64,000 nt of DNA from positions 21,815,022 to 21,879,021 of the forward strand of contig OZ020524.1 in the NCBI GenBank assembly GCA_963971425.1, in the 5' to 3' direction. A program made the translations under genes and the position numbers. Each line of letters opens with the position of its first letter. The stretch's first letter is position 1. The DNA comes from Bryoerythrophyllum caledonicum (Eukaryota; Streptophyta; Bryopsida; Pottiales; Pottiaceae). A model generated the notes under the pieces. That model did no database searches. It saw only the letters and a list, made by a program, of their open reading frames with translations, and was not told the origin of the DNA. Below are positions 1 through 10,800 of the stretch, in pieces.

Positions 1-289
1 TACATTGCTCATTGACGACAATCCGGAGAAGAACCTCCTCAATGATGAGTTCAGTGCGATTCATCCTAAAATATGGACAAGTGACATGAAGGACACGTTC
101 CTCATGACCACCATGCTTCCATGGTTGGAGGATATGTTTCACTCAAATCTACCTGTGGCGGAATTTTTTTGTACCCATCCCCTTGCCAGATGCCAGGGCT
201 CTGGTGAATTTAGATCAACATTATTGGCTCAAAGTATCGTACCTGGGTGTTCTCAAAATTGGAATTTGAACCGCGGCGCATATGTCTAA
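1..289 (+). pseudogene. FCP1/NIF-type HAD phosphatase-like, C-terminal fragment (module A, copy 1)
   Basis: The window opens inside this gene, so its 5' part is not visible. The visible ~95 residues match the end of an FCP1-homology (NLI-interacting-factor-like) domain. They begin with the late acidic motif LLIDDNPEKN, corresponding to the Mg-binding Asp-Asp of the HAD fold, and continue with a helical stretch containing MLPWLEDMF. A stop lies at 287-289 and AT-rich 3'-flank-like sequence follows. A diverged second copy lies 3.47 kb downstream, where this Asp-Asp motif is lost. Family members dephosphorylate phosphoserine in RNA polymerase II tails or similar targets, but no activity can be inferred from this fragment. 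Whether the copy is functional depends on sequence outside the window. Confidence 0.55.
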
Positions 290-588
290 CTACTCACTGT
301 CATTAGTGATGTGTATATTTTGTATCTTTTGGTTCAGTATAAACTTGTAGGTGGTACCTCTATTATATAAACTACTCTTTGATGGAGTAGCCATCGTCTT
401 ACTTTGTAATTACTTGATTTCATTATCCCGCTTGAATTGTCACTCTCAATTATCCTTAGGATAGTAGGATCCTGTGATCCACACGGTCGCACTAGCTGAG
501 GATACTATGTGCTTTTTGTAGTAGGGATGGCAGGGTGTAGGGATGTCCTATGATCCATTGGTGTTGTTTATAACTTCTGTCGTTTTCT

Positions 589-1239
589 ATGATCACAGCA
601 GGCCTGCAACAACTCACCGAAAGTTATCGTATTTCTCTGAATGGAGTGCTTTGTTTTGAGCAATACGATAATTGCACGGTCCCAGGACGCTTCAATCGAA
701 ACAAGATTATAGTTTGGTCTGGTCTGGTAGAGTTCTTCACAATACTTTTGAAGTCCTTCCAAGTTGGTATATGGTTGTCCATGGTCCAAGCACGCCTAAG
801 AAAGGTCCTTAAAGTCATCCTCCCTGAGGACATTAGGTCGAGACTTCTTTTTGTTTACGGACGAAGCAAGTGTTCAGGGTCACAATTGTATCCTTTGTGC
901 GACCAGGTTCTTGCAAGATTCTCAACGGATCGGAAGATGGAGCAATTCTGCCTTCCTAAGAAAGTATTGATGGTTGATGACCAGCAAATGCGGCATGTCT
1001 TCAATGGAGACTTTGCTTGTTACTTTCCACAGTCATGGCATGGTGAAATGACGTTACCCAACGCATCAAATGTTATACTCAACCTTGTAACAACATTGCT
1101 TCCGTTCATCCTTCCACTGTGCTCCTACGCCTCAGTAAAAGATTACATGCGTGGGCACCACATGGATGGAAAGTACAAACGTAGACTGCTAGAACAATGG
1201 CACAAGGACCGAGTATTACGAGGTCATACTTACGAGTAA
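589..1239 (+). CDS. FCP1/NIF-like domain protein lacking the nucleophile motif (module B, copy 1)
   Basis: This 216-codon open frame carries the landmarks of an FCP1-homology HAD domain in order: LNGVLC near residue 18, where the nucleophile motif DxDG should be; VEFFTILLKSFQVGIW near 48-63; LLFVYGRSKC near 85-94, resembling the FxWxxxxC element; and KKVLMVDDQQMR near 124-135, with the acidic pair kept. The first motif reads S-L-N-G, so both catalytic aspartates are missing and phosphatase activity is unlikely. An acceptor-like cag sits just after the ATG at 589, so this may be an internal or last exon rather than a whole gene. AATAAA-like signals follow near 1287. Its duplicate at 4133-4760 is broken. 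A pseudo-phosphatase or a decaying family member are both possible. Confidence 0.55.
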   Translation: MITAGLQQLTESYRISLNGVLCFEQYDNCTVPGRFNRNKIIVWSGLVEFFTILLKSFQVGIWLSMVQARLRKVLKVILPEDIRSRLLFVYGRSKCSGSQLYPLCDQVLARFSTDRKMEQFCLPKKVLMVDDQQMRHVFNGDFACYFPQSWHGEMTLPNASNVILNLVTTLLPFILPLCSYASVKDYMRGHHMDGKYKRRLLEQWHKDRVLRGHTYE

Positions 1240-2062
1240 TCTCTACATTGAGTTCTCCAGCCGTTGGTTGTCATTCAGTTTATTCTATGAATAAAATAGT
1301 TACTTGTTATTAATTCCATTCTTAATGCCTATTTGGATGCTTATTTTGTTTCTTCTGCACTACATTCATTGCCCCTACATGTGTCTGCAAACAGTAGGCT
1401 CCCACTATGTAAGCAATGTATCTTGGATTGCCAGATCCAACTTCGTCATTTGATGCCTTTCTATACTTCATCCCTACAAGAAAGTTACAGTTGTCCCTAT
1501 TCTGTAAGGCTCACTCCCAAATTAATAGAAGATTCCCAGATTCCTAGTCACAATACCTTGTGTCAATCTTGTCCCGGTAGGATCTTATGGTCTTGCTTCG
1601 AACATCAATACTTGATCCAAAGTCCAGATTTTGTCCTAGAGTCCAGATGTACTTAAATGTGGCATTAAAGGTGTCTGTCTGCTGTCAGCTACTGTGGGAG
1701 TCGTATCTTCGTCAAAATTTGGTCTTGAATGGCCTCATCAAGTTAACAAGGACGTGTTGAACCCTTTTAAGCCAAAAAACATTGAAAACGAAGCCATAAG
1801 GCAAAAGTTATGTATGTTCAAAGTCTAGGCATGAGGTAAGGCAGAATTCATTCCTAAAAACACTTGTGTTAACCAAACTCCACTTAACTACATCATAAAC
1901 CACTATACCCTAGCATGTGGTGTGCATGAATGGTCTTGATTGTTGGTTGTACAAGGAGCTGAATCACTGAAGTAGGGTCTTGTGTTCAAGATAAGCTTCC
2001 CGCTAGGAGGGGGTTTATTTGGCTCACAGGGCTTGAGTTGTCGAGGAGGTGAACTCCAGGAG
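1240..2062. other. 3' flank and spacer of the duplicated module
   Basis: No convincing gene is seen. The first ~430 bases are repeated, diverged, at about 4760-5150, so they belong to the ~3.5-kb duplicated unit. The remainder is AT-rich. Confidence 0.5.
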
Positions 2063-2350
2063 ATGAATGATTTTCCAGAAGAAGAGAGAAGGAGAAGTGA
2101 AGAAGAGGCGCCGTTGCTCGCGGAGGAAGAGTTAATTGCTCCTAGAACCAAGATGACAGTGAGAAAGGTACCAGCTTCAAAGCCAACAACATCAGACGTT
2201 GTTCATCCCTTGTTGTCTGGACCTACATCCATGGAGATAGAGCCATCATCTCATCATTTCTCCAGCCAAGCTATGGAGATTATGATGGATTGTAAGCAAC
2301 ACTCTACAGCGAACACAGAAACAGCCGTATCGTCACTAGCTAGTTTATAG
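2063..2350 (+). CDS. Hypothetical acidic ORF, possible 5' exon of module A copy 2
   Basis: This 95-codon open frame starts at ATG 2063. The N-terminal third is highly charged (EEERRRSEEE near residues 6-15), and it then becomes rich in Ser, Pro and Thr. No family is recognised. It lies upstream of module A copy 2. Further coding-like sequence at about 2436-2640 in another frame carries in-frame TAA and TAG. It could be the disordered N-terminus of an FCP1-like protein, because such proteins often carry an unstructured region before the domain, but nothing in the sequence proves the link. Its codons do not stand out from the surrounding AT-rich DNA, so a chance ORF is possible. Confidence 0.25.
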   Translation: MNDFPEEERRRSEEEAPLLAEEELIAPRTKMTVRKVPASKPTTSDVVHPLLSGPTSMEIEPSSHHFSSQAMEIMMDCKQHSTANTETAVSSLASL

Positions 2351-2916
2351 GCCATTTATTCAATTGTTCACCTCCATTCAATAAAGCGTCGTTCAACATG
2401 GAACTTATGGTAGGCAAATTCAAGGAGGCCAGTCACTATCTAAAGGCTTTCAGCCCTCCTACAAAAGTTTGGAGTGTAGTTGATGCACTAGATTCTTTGG
2501 ATGATCTTTTGAATTTTAGTTAAGATATTTAGCCAACAACCTTTAGGATTGTCCCGAGACCTGCTTATGTTGAGGCTCATGCTCTTGAAAAGGGTGCTCC
2601 ACCTGCACAACATATCAATTCCAGACCCACTTCAGAAGGTATGTATCTATTAAATTCTACCACCTTGTTGTTTTGTGTGTATTTGATATGTTCTAGGTTT
2701 ACACTAATATCCTCAGGGGATATCAAGACCTGCAATATTAAAGGTCATGGTAGGATCTTATGATTCCTTTGACTATGGTAAGATCCTACAATCCTCAACG
2801 GGATGGTAGGATACTACTACCCTCTAGCACTGTTGTCACAAAATGCTGGCAATTTCTAAGCACTCCGAATGGCTTATGGGTCGTATATTCTTTCCTAATG
2901 ACCTTTGTATTGGCAG

Positions 2917-3738
2917 GGGAGATATTGGGGACTGCTCAACGTCTTGAAAAGGTCCCATCATCCACAGCACATAAGGATTTTGGTCCCTCTGAGAAGGTAT
3001 GTTTCAATACAATTCTACTGTCTATTATTTGTATTCTGTATTGCACACTCATTCTTGCAACGTTGGTTCTCTGCAGGAAAACTCACTGCATCCGCCAAAA
3101 AATCAGCCCTAGATTAGCAAAAGTAAGACAACCTCGGCACATTGTTGTCCTCGACTTGACCGGATTTTTGGTTGACACATCGTACAATAAGGGGCGTAAA
3201 ATTGTTACTAGACCTGACTACACAAAAATTTTGAAGGTGCTCATAAATAAGGCTATTGTTGTGGTATGGAACTGCGCCATGAGGAAAAATGTCGATAGCA
3301 TGTTACATGTGGCTTTGGATAGTTCTACTAGAAAAGCTAAAGGACCTAACAATTATTTCACAATTTGAAATTATAGAGTCGAGCTTTCCCAGAGCCGGGA
3401 ACAATGTTGAGAAGAAGTACATGCTCAAGGACCTCAAAAAAGTTGGAAAAACTCTTGAACACGTGGACCTTGGTCTCACATTGCTCGTTGGCAACAACCT
3501 CGAGAAGAACCTCCTCAAGAATGAGTCCAGTGCGATTCATCCTCAAACATGGACAAGTGACCTAAAAGACAAGTTTCTCATGAACACTATGCTTCCATGG
3601 CTTGAGAATGTGTTTTCCTCAAACCTCTCTGTGGCCGAATATGTTTGTAACCATCGCTTTGCCGAATGTCCGATTCCTAGAGAATTTAGGTCCACTATGT
3701 TGGCTCAGAATATTATAATTGGGTGTTCTCAAAAATGA
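2917..3738 (+). pseudogene. FCP1/NIF-like HAD phosphatase pseudogene (module A, copy 2)
   Basis: Domain landmarks appear in order: VVLDLTGFLVD (about 3147-3180), where the second catalytic Asp of DxDG is replaced; RPDYTKILKVL and VVVWNCAMRKNVD; then YMLKDLKKVGK (about 3418-3450); and the region of the acidic pair, which reads LLVGNNLEKN instead of LLIDDNPEKN in copy 1. The frame of the first half ends at the TGA 3366-3368 and the second half continues in another frame, so there is a frameshift near 3340-3400. A possible 80-nt intron (2997-3076, GT-AG) would also put the next exon out of frame. Both halves of the catalytic site and the reading frame are therefore lost. It is the tandem partner of the fragment at 1-289. 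Confidence 0.7.
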
Positions 3739-4132
3739 AATTTCAAAGTTGGAGCATTTCATTGACTACTCACTCTCATTGGCGATGTGTATAATTTGTA
3801 TCTTTTGTTTCAGTATAAATTAATAGGATGTACCTCTACTTTATGAAACACTCTTCAGTATTGTGGCCATCATTTTATTTTGAATATTATTAATGTCAAT
3901 ATCACTCTAAATTATCCTTAGGGTAGTAGGACCTATGACCCTCAAGGATGTAGTAGTTAAGGATATTGTATGAATTTTTGTAGTACGGATAGCAGTGTGG
4001 TAGGATCCTATCATCCTACGACCCTCATGGATGCAATAGTTAAGGATCTTGTATAGATGATTTTTGTGGTATGGATGGCAGTGTGATAGGATCCTATGAT
4101 CTATGATGTTTATAACTTCTGTATTTTTCTAT

Positions 4133-4760
4133 GATCACAGCGACGCGACAACTCGACAAAAGTTATCATGTTGCCTATCAACGGATTGCTTTGTTTTGAC
4201 TCTTGAGCAATACAATAACTGCACCCGACGGCGCTTCAATTGAAACAACATTACAGTTTGGCCTAGTCTCGCAGAGTTCTTCAGAATACTTCTGAGGTCC
4301 TTCCAATTTGGTATATGGTTGTGTATGGTCCCGGCACGCCTGAAAAAGATTCTTGAAGTCCTCTCCAAAAACATAAGGTCAAGACTTCTTTTCTATTATG
4401 GACAAAAGTGTTCAAGGTTTAATTGTATCTTTTTTGTGGCAAGGTTCTTGGGAGACTCTGGACCGGAAGACAAAGCACTTATGTCTTCCTGACAAAATGT
4501 TGATGGTTGATGACCATCCAATGCGGCATGTCTTCAATGAAGACCTCGCTTGCTACTTTCTAAAGTCATGGCATGGTAAAATGACTTTATCTAACGCATC
4601 CAATGCTTTACCTAATATTGTAACAACGTTGCTTTCGTTCATCCTTCCACTACAATCTTACGCCTCGGTAAAGGATCTATGGAAGCACCACATGGATGGA
4701 AAGTTTAAACGTAGACTGCTTGAAACATGGCACATTGAGCGAGTGATACGAAGTACGTAG
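4133..4760 (+). pseudogene. FCP1/NIF-like pseudogene (module B, copy 2)
   Basis: This is a diverged duplicate of 589-1239, lying 3.54 kb downstream. Compared with copy 1 it has a ~7-base insertion near 4197-4205 that shifts the frame, and an in-frame TGA where copy 1 has CGA (after the shared residues R-F-N). The 3' half from about 4398 is open again and keeps MLMVDDHPMRHVF, the acidic-pair motif, and the shared C-terminal HHMDGKFKRRLLE. An AATAAA-like signal lies near 4816. No active phosphatase can be made from this copy as it stands. Confidence 0.75.
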
Positions 4761-5149
4761 TCAATTCCCTACATTGAGTTCTTTTAGCCATTGGTTTTCA
4801 TTCAGTTCATTCTATGAATAAAGTTATCAATGGTCATTACCCCCATTCTCCACGCCTATTTAGTTACTAAGTTGTTTGATATGTACAACATTGATTGCCC
4901 TACATGTGCCGTTAGACCATAGGATTCCACCATGTAAGCTATGTATCTTGGATTGCCAAATCCCACTTTGTCGTTTGATGCTTTTTTATACTTCATCCCT
5001 AAGTGAACGTTGCAGTTACCCCTAATTTGTAGGCTCAGTCCTATTATATTTATTGAAATATTCCTTATGCCAATGGTAACTTTGTAAGATCCCATGCTCT
5101 TACTTCCAATATCAAGAATTCATCCTAAAGTCCGGATTTACTTAAATGT

Positions 5150-5640
5150 TGCATGGGGACAACTTTGATTTTGGGCAGGTTTTCAAAGTTCAAAAAAATA
5201 TATCATTCTTTGAATTTTTTATACTAGATTTTTCTTATGAGCTTTGTGGAGGTGTTTTTATTATTTTTATTGGATTCGTGGTTTGAAAATTGGTACTACT
5301 CAAAGTTAGAAATGGGGACTCAAGGCAGCTCCAAAATTTTTGCTAGAAGTTTCTATTGACGTTGAGATTTTTCATACATATAGAGTACATTACCTTCTTT
5401 GAAGATGTCCAAAAAAAAATCTTTAGTGTAAAAAAAGATTCCAACTCAAGTCAAACAAATTCACACATTGTTGGGCAAGGTACCAAAAAACTTCTCCTTT
5501 TCTACATAAAGCCTAGAGATCTTCACATTTTTCACTTTTTATTTTTTTAACAACAATATGGGGTACAAGTCTTCTTATCGACCGTTTGGATTATCATTTT
5601 CAAACAAATTAAATTCACATTTACATTGGTATAAATGAAG
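5150..5640 (+). repeat. Truncated copy of the TTAACCCCTAAA-type dispersed element
   Basis: The segment shares long diverged stretches with about 11.6-12.2 kb and 27.2-27.7 kb, and in reverse with 31.7-33.7 kb. A shared block reads as ...ttgttgggcaaggtacc... followed by aaacttctcc. No ORF of note is present and the ends are not preserved. Confidence 0.55.
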
Positions 5641-6430
5641 TCAATGGTACAGGGTGGGCAAAAGATGATGGGACAATATACAACTTAATTGATATGCTTT
5701 TATCAAATAAAAAACATACTTTTTAATTTAGAATATGTGTTTTCATTTTATATCCATAATGTGTAATATTGAAGTTTCTTTTATAAAGCCTACGTAAAGC
5801 TACCAGATACATCATGTCAAGGCTTGGCATGTTAAAGACTATTTCTCTTGTCATTAGATGATGATTTGGAATTCATTTTTTATTTGATTAAGCGTTGTGC
5901 TTTTTGGATGGATAATGGTTTTGGAACATTGTAATAAACATAATATACATAGAAAGTTCTTTTATTTCTTCAAAATCAATTAGGAATTATGTGCCACATA
6001 AAAAGTAAACCTATTGTTTTGGCTTTTTTGTAGCATCATTTTCTATGGCTACATTGCATTAAATGTGATTTTTAGATGTTAATTAAAAATGTTAGATAGT
6101 ATTCATAAATGAAAAATATCAAATAGAAGTTAGATGTGCAAAATGGCACTTTATTTCATAAACAACTTTGCTCATAGTACTGTACATCTTACGAATCATA
6201 TTCATACATTACACAACTGAAGGTTGTGGGAAATATGTTTTTGACTTGATTAAAATGTTGTTCATTGTAAATTCACAAGGCTAAAATGCATACAATAAAG
6301 TGGTTATAAATTATTAAGATGATAATTACAATCTCTTGCACTAAGAATTATAAAATTTACAATTTGGTGCCAAACAAGCCTAATTTGTATGGGTTTTCAA
6401 CATATTTTTTTGGAAGAATACAATGGCACT
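5641..6430. other. AT-rich 3' flank of the five-exon gene
   Basis: No gene or repeat with clear boundaries is seen. It lies downstream of the minus-strand gene ending at 6431 and probably contains its 3' UTR. Confidence 0.4.
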
Positions 6431-8999
6431 TTAATGAAATGTACATTGAGAGAGTTGTTTATCTACTATCGTACCGCAATCTCCATAGTAATTACAAGCA
6501 TTGCATATAGATGGTGGAGGAGGTGGTGTTGGATTCTTCCTCTTGGCCTCTTCTGCCAACCTTTCTCGCTCAACTTCTTCAGCTAGTATAATCTCCATTA
6601 TATCAACTGGTGGATCTAGAAAGAACCACAAAATAGGGTCTTCAAAAAGCTCCTTTACCTTTCGAACACCGTTTATTGTCTCTTTTCCAAGTCTAAATCA
6701 ATACAATAAAACAAATGTTGAAACCAATTTGTGAATGCAAATTATTTTGACATTGTTTGTCTAAGTTGATAGTTAGTCAATCACTTAGTACCAACCTTGG
6801 AATCAAAAATAAATCAAAGAAAACATATTTTAGTATTTTCTCATAAATAACAATGAACATAATAGATAGGAAAAACCAATAAATGCTTTAATTTGGGATT
6901 TAAAAACATACTTCACATGATAATTGATTGGCTTTAATTTAATAGGTGGAGTTGTCACTTTCACCCTTCTATGCCATGCACGTAATTCTTCTATACTTCT
7001 CTTATTCTTAAGATAATAACAATTTGCATTCTCTTTATCTAACTCCCGACTGCATACAAAATGTAAATATTTGAAAAAATATAATGGTTGTTTTAAAATA
7101 GAGTAAAAATTTATGTTTATACAATAATAACTTCATCAAAGAAATAAAAATTATATCTTAATAATCTTGCATACCGTTCTAACTCTTTGAATTGAGCAAC
7201 TTTAGGCTCATCTGGGCCATTACTTGTATACCAATAAGCTTGTGGTCGCCTCCATGTTTCCGTCCACCTCCAGTTTGCGTGTTGTCTACCATGCTACCAT
7301 GCATATAAAATATAATCTATTATAAAAATTCCCCAATGCTGCATGTCAATGTTGAATTTTTGCATTTGTGGGATTGCGTAACAAATCTTTTTGTTGTAGG
7401 TTAAGAATGGCAAGGCTAATCCATTGTATATAAAATACATTTAAGAAGTTTAAAAGTTATATCATACTCATCTGTGTAAAAAGATAACTTCAAAATGCAA
7501 AATTACATACTATTTTATTTTAAAAACTATCGATACATTTTTATTTGCAAACTAAAGTATTCATGTTACAAAAAGGTATCCATGTAAAAGCCATTTAATA
7601 AAATAGTACATAATGTAGTACACAAAATAATAAATATAAATATAATAATATATATTCTAAAGATTTTTTTGTTCTCGAGAATGATACAATCTAACATTTT
7701 TGTCAGATGATAGTTGAGCATTAACAACTGATATAGAGAATGCTTCAGCATTGTTGCATGAAACAATGTACATCATTACGGTAAATTGATTCCGCAACAA
7801 ATTTGAAAGCAAGGAAAAGAATTAGATGAAGAATATGGATACCTTTTTCATTGGCAAATTAAAGTTCATTTCCTTTCGAATCTTTGGAAGTTTGGGAAAG
7901 AAGTAGCATTGCAACCTTCGAAGCTCCGGAATTAAACATAAATTAGCAATGGTACAGGTATTGTTGAGTAAAAAATGACCATCTTCTCTATTGTAAAAAG
8001 GTTTAGGTGGATGTAAGCTAGTTCCCGTTGGATCCCACCTTCTAGGTGATTTTAGATTAAATTGGTTTGGATCCTTCATATAATACCATATGAATTCATG
8101 TCCCGGCTTGGCCTGTAAAGAAATTCCAATTGTATCCATCAATTATGATTTAAGATAGAATGCATGTCAAGTTGCAAATATTATATTTTGTGATTATTTC
8201 TAATAAAAAATGGGTGATTATAAAAAGACATGAAAGTAATAAATTCATATTTGATAAAACTCATCCTTATATGGAATAGCTATTATAAGGATGAAGTTTA
8301 TCAAATATAAATTTATTACTTTGATTACTTTCCTTATAAGGATAAGCTTTAAAATATTTATAATAGCTATTTTTATTCAAATCTAATTTTATGTTGAGAA
8401 GGCATGAAACTTCAACATTAGAAAATACACAGTAAAATATTTGTATAGGACTAATTAATTCAATCACCCCATATATCAATCATTTAACACATCCATTATA
8501 ATAGTTTGATACAAAATTTGGTAGATCATTTGGCAAAAGAGAGCTTTCTATATTGATGTTGTACATTTGACCAATTCATTTTAAACAAGCAATATAGACA
8601 CATATCTATGGATGTTTGACATTAAGTGAATAAATAGTTAAGAGATTGTATTGGAAAGAAAATTACTTTTGGTTTTCCAAATTTAAGGTCTCCACAAACA
8701 CGTTCATTAGATTTAAACGTGGTACGTCCTTTTTTGCCTGCAATGGCCTTCACAGGGGATTCTTGCCTTCGCACATGCTCTTCAACTGCACCGTCTGGCC
8801 ATGGTGGATTTTTAGAACTATCTCGATACCCTGGATAGGATCCATAACGAAATTGGTAGTTTTTGAATTGAGGCAAATGTCGTTGCTTTGATGGATCAGA
8901 GCCACTCCACTTTCTAATCCTTGGAGTTTGGGAATTTTGTTCAAATAGACACTTCAGAGGATTGGAAGGTGGATTTATTGGAGATGTACTTGAAGTCAT
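6431..8999 (-). CDS. Five-exon gene of unknown function, intact
   Basis: Five coding exons join in frame on the minus strand: 8999-8667, 8112-7843, 7293-7175, 7049-6912 and 6692-6431. Each junction has GT and AG, for example donors gtaatt, gtatcc, gtatgc and gtatgt. The phases are 0, 0, 2 and 2, and the total of 1122 nt gives 373 residues with no internal stop. The start is the ATG at 8999. The product is rich in Trp, Pro and Arg (RRWDPTG in exon 2, NWRWTETWRRPQAYW in exon 3). It has a Glu/Arg-rich helix (EEVERERLAEEAKRK) and a PPPPP run followed by CNACNYYGDC near the C-terminus. No family is recognised. Consistent phases over four introns argue strongly for a real gene. A nuclear protein encoded by a domesticated element is one possibility, unproven. 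Confidence 0.7.
8233..8322. repeat. 90-nt near-perfect hairpin in intron 1 of the orphan gene
   Basis: Two ~39-nt arms, starting aaagtaataaattc and ending gaatt-like in reverse, pair with about three mismatches around a ~12-nt loop (tggaatagctat). It lies in intron 1 of the minus-strand gene at 6431-8999. It could be a short foldback element or an expressed hairpin. Confidence 0.6.
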
Positions 9000-9660
9000 T
9001 ATACTTGATAGATTAATAAATTACTCAATGTGCATTCCATGACAAAAGTCTGCACTAGTGTTTGTGAGAAAACTCAAATTGGAGATTTTATTTCTATGCC
9101 ACTTCAACGCAACAACTTTTTGTCACTATTATTGTAGAAAAATGTAGCTACACCGTGCTCTTCTTGCACGAGTCTTTTGTCAAAATTTGGAATTTGAAGA
9201 TGGATACATTTGGTTTTTATATTGCCTTCTATAAATGATAAGGTAGGAAATTGAAGGTGAAAACATGTAGTCTTACAACACTTTTATGAGTGGTGAACCT
9301 GCACAATACAACATTAAATTAGAAAATCTCTTTGTCCTGACAACTAATTTGAAAGAAAATTTGAGACCTGAAATTGAACATATTTTAAACCTAAATATGA
9401 AAGAAATGTCTAATCAATAATTTTTCAACATATGCTCTTGCCACAAGACTAATGTTTACAAGGTATAGTTGCATATTCTTTACAAGTTCATAATTGTTGG
9501 TCAAATAGAGAAACTATCATAATCAAGGATAGAATTTAACAATACATGATCAAGTGTATGAAGTAAATGATGTACGAAGTAGATGATGAATTGTAAGTTA
9601 TGTTGTGCAAGTTAATTGGAAACTTTTTGTATAGATTGATGAAAAGTGTTGGAGATAAGA
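9000..9660. other. AT-rich 5' flank of the orphan gene
   Basis: This is the sequence upstream of the ATG at 8999 and must hold its promoter. No element is recognised with confidence. Confidence 0.35.
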
Positions 9661-9669
9661 AACAGTGTA

Positions 9670-9830
9670 ACCCTAGATTTTAAAAAACCAAAGAAGAGAA
9701 ACTACGGTTCCCGAAGGGAGCCGGAGTGAATAAAGTTTTGCTCGTTCCGCTACTAAATCCATGTCCATGAGACATAGGTTAGTAGTATGGAACTACTCCC
9801 CCTTCTCGAGGATAGACACTATGTAAGCAG
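9670..9830 (+). repeat. Dispersed repeat, shared with 54995-55140
   Basis: About 135 bases are shared with the later segment. Both contain a gtgaataaag-type block, a catgRgacataggYtagt block and a ggaactactc block followed by a gga-tagacac-like block. No coding sequence is seen. Confidence 0.5.
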
Positions 9831-9989
9831 TAACCAAAATCCAATAACCAAGGACCAACCATAGCCACGGGGCTCGATTCCAAGAGCTGATTCAAAAGGT
9901 TAGGTGTGTGTTTTAGAGATGTTTTTGAAGGGTATCATTCAATTCTAGGAGAGGTTGATTATTTTCAATTTTTTGTTTGTGTAGGAGTA

Positions 9990-10800
9990 TTGACATTGCA
10001 TGTTGAATAGCAATGATGTTAGTTTTGTGAATGTCTTCTAAATTGGATTAATGGGGATATTGAATGTTTTTTCAAGACTTTTCATAAGGAGATAAAGGTA
10101 GTAGCTCTAGCTCTAGTGGCAATGACAATAAGGTGGTCAACTTTCCATCCAAGAACTGCAATGTTATTAATGCAATTAATAAGTGGTTGGTATTTAATAA
10201 AAAAAAATCAACTGCTTTTAGGAAAAATCTATAATTACAATATTTGAATTTGATAAATTTGATAGTAAGGTTTGTGTTTATGTGGTTTGGCAGGGGGGTC
10301 TTTATTATAGTAGTCCTTTGATGAATAGTATATCTAGTTTGAATTTGGCATCACAATGAAATCTTTGGGTTCCCCATGTGCATGGAAGTAGCCATGGCGG
10401 AACGGTGCTTTCTTATGAATTGTTGTTGAAGGTTCCAGCGTTCGTAAGTATAAAGCACCAGGAATCATTTGACGATATTATTAGTTTTTTGGATTTTCCA
10501 TACCGCTTTATTGTGCCTTTTGACGATTAGGGAGTGTATGTGATGGTTTTTGCATTTTAGGAGTACGTGTATGTGTCCAGGTCTGTGGAGGTGCATATTC
10601 GGCATGTTATGGATGGATATTGTTCTATTCCAAAGAAAAGTTGTTTGTGGGCATTGCCCATATATTATCCAATACAAAATTTGATAATACATGTTTTTTG
10701 CGAGTTGGTAATTATGGGATTTTTCCAAAAAGTTTGTAGTGAGTTCATTATTGATGTTGTTATTACCGGTCCATTTGTCTATGTTAGGGAAGCTTTCTGA
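9990..10800 (+). other. Possible decayed coding segment, unrecognised
   Basis: Between about 10260 and 10797 one plus-strand frame is mostly open and protein-like (QGGLYYSSPLMNS; IKHQESFDDIISFLDFPYRF; a last open piece from 10567 to 10797), but it is interrupted by several stops. No family is recognised. It may be a pseudogene fragment or chance. Confidence 0.2.

Larger units (their letters stand above)
1..5145. repeat. ~3.5-kb tandem segmental duplication of the FCP1-like A-B unit
   Basis: Bases from about 1-1670 recur, diverged, at about 3475-5145. Anchor points are module A (4 versus 3479), module B (591 versus 4133) and the 3' flank (about 1320 versus 4850). The order A-B-A-B indicates duplication of the pair. 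The offset varies by ~70 bases because of small indels. The 5' boundary is outside the window. Confidence 0.75.
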
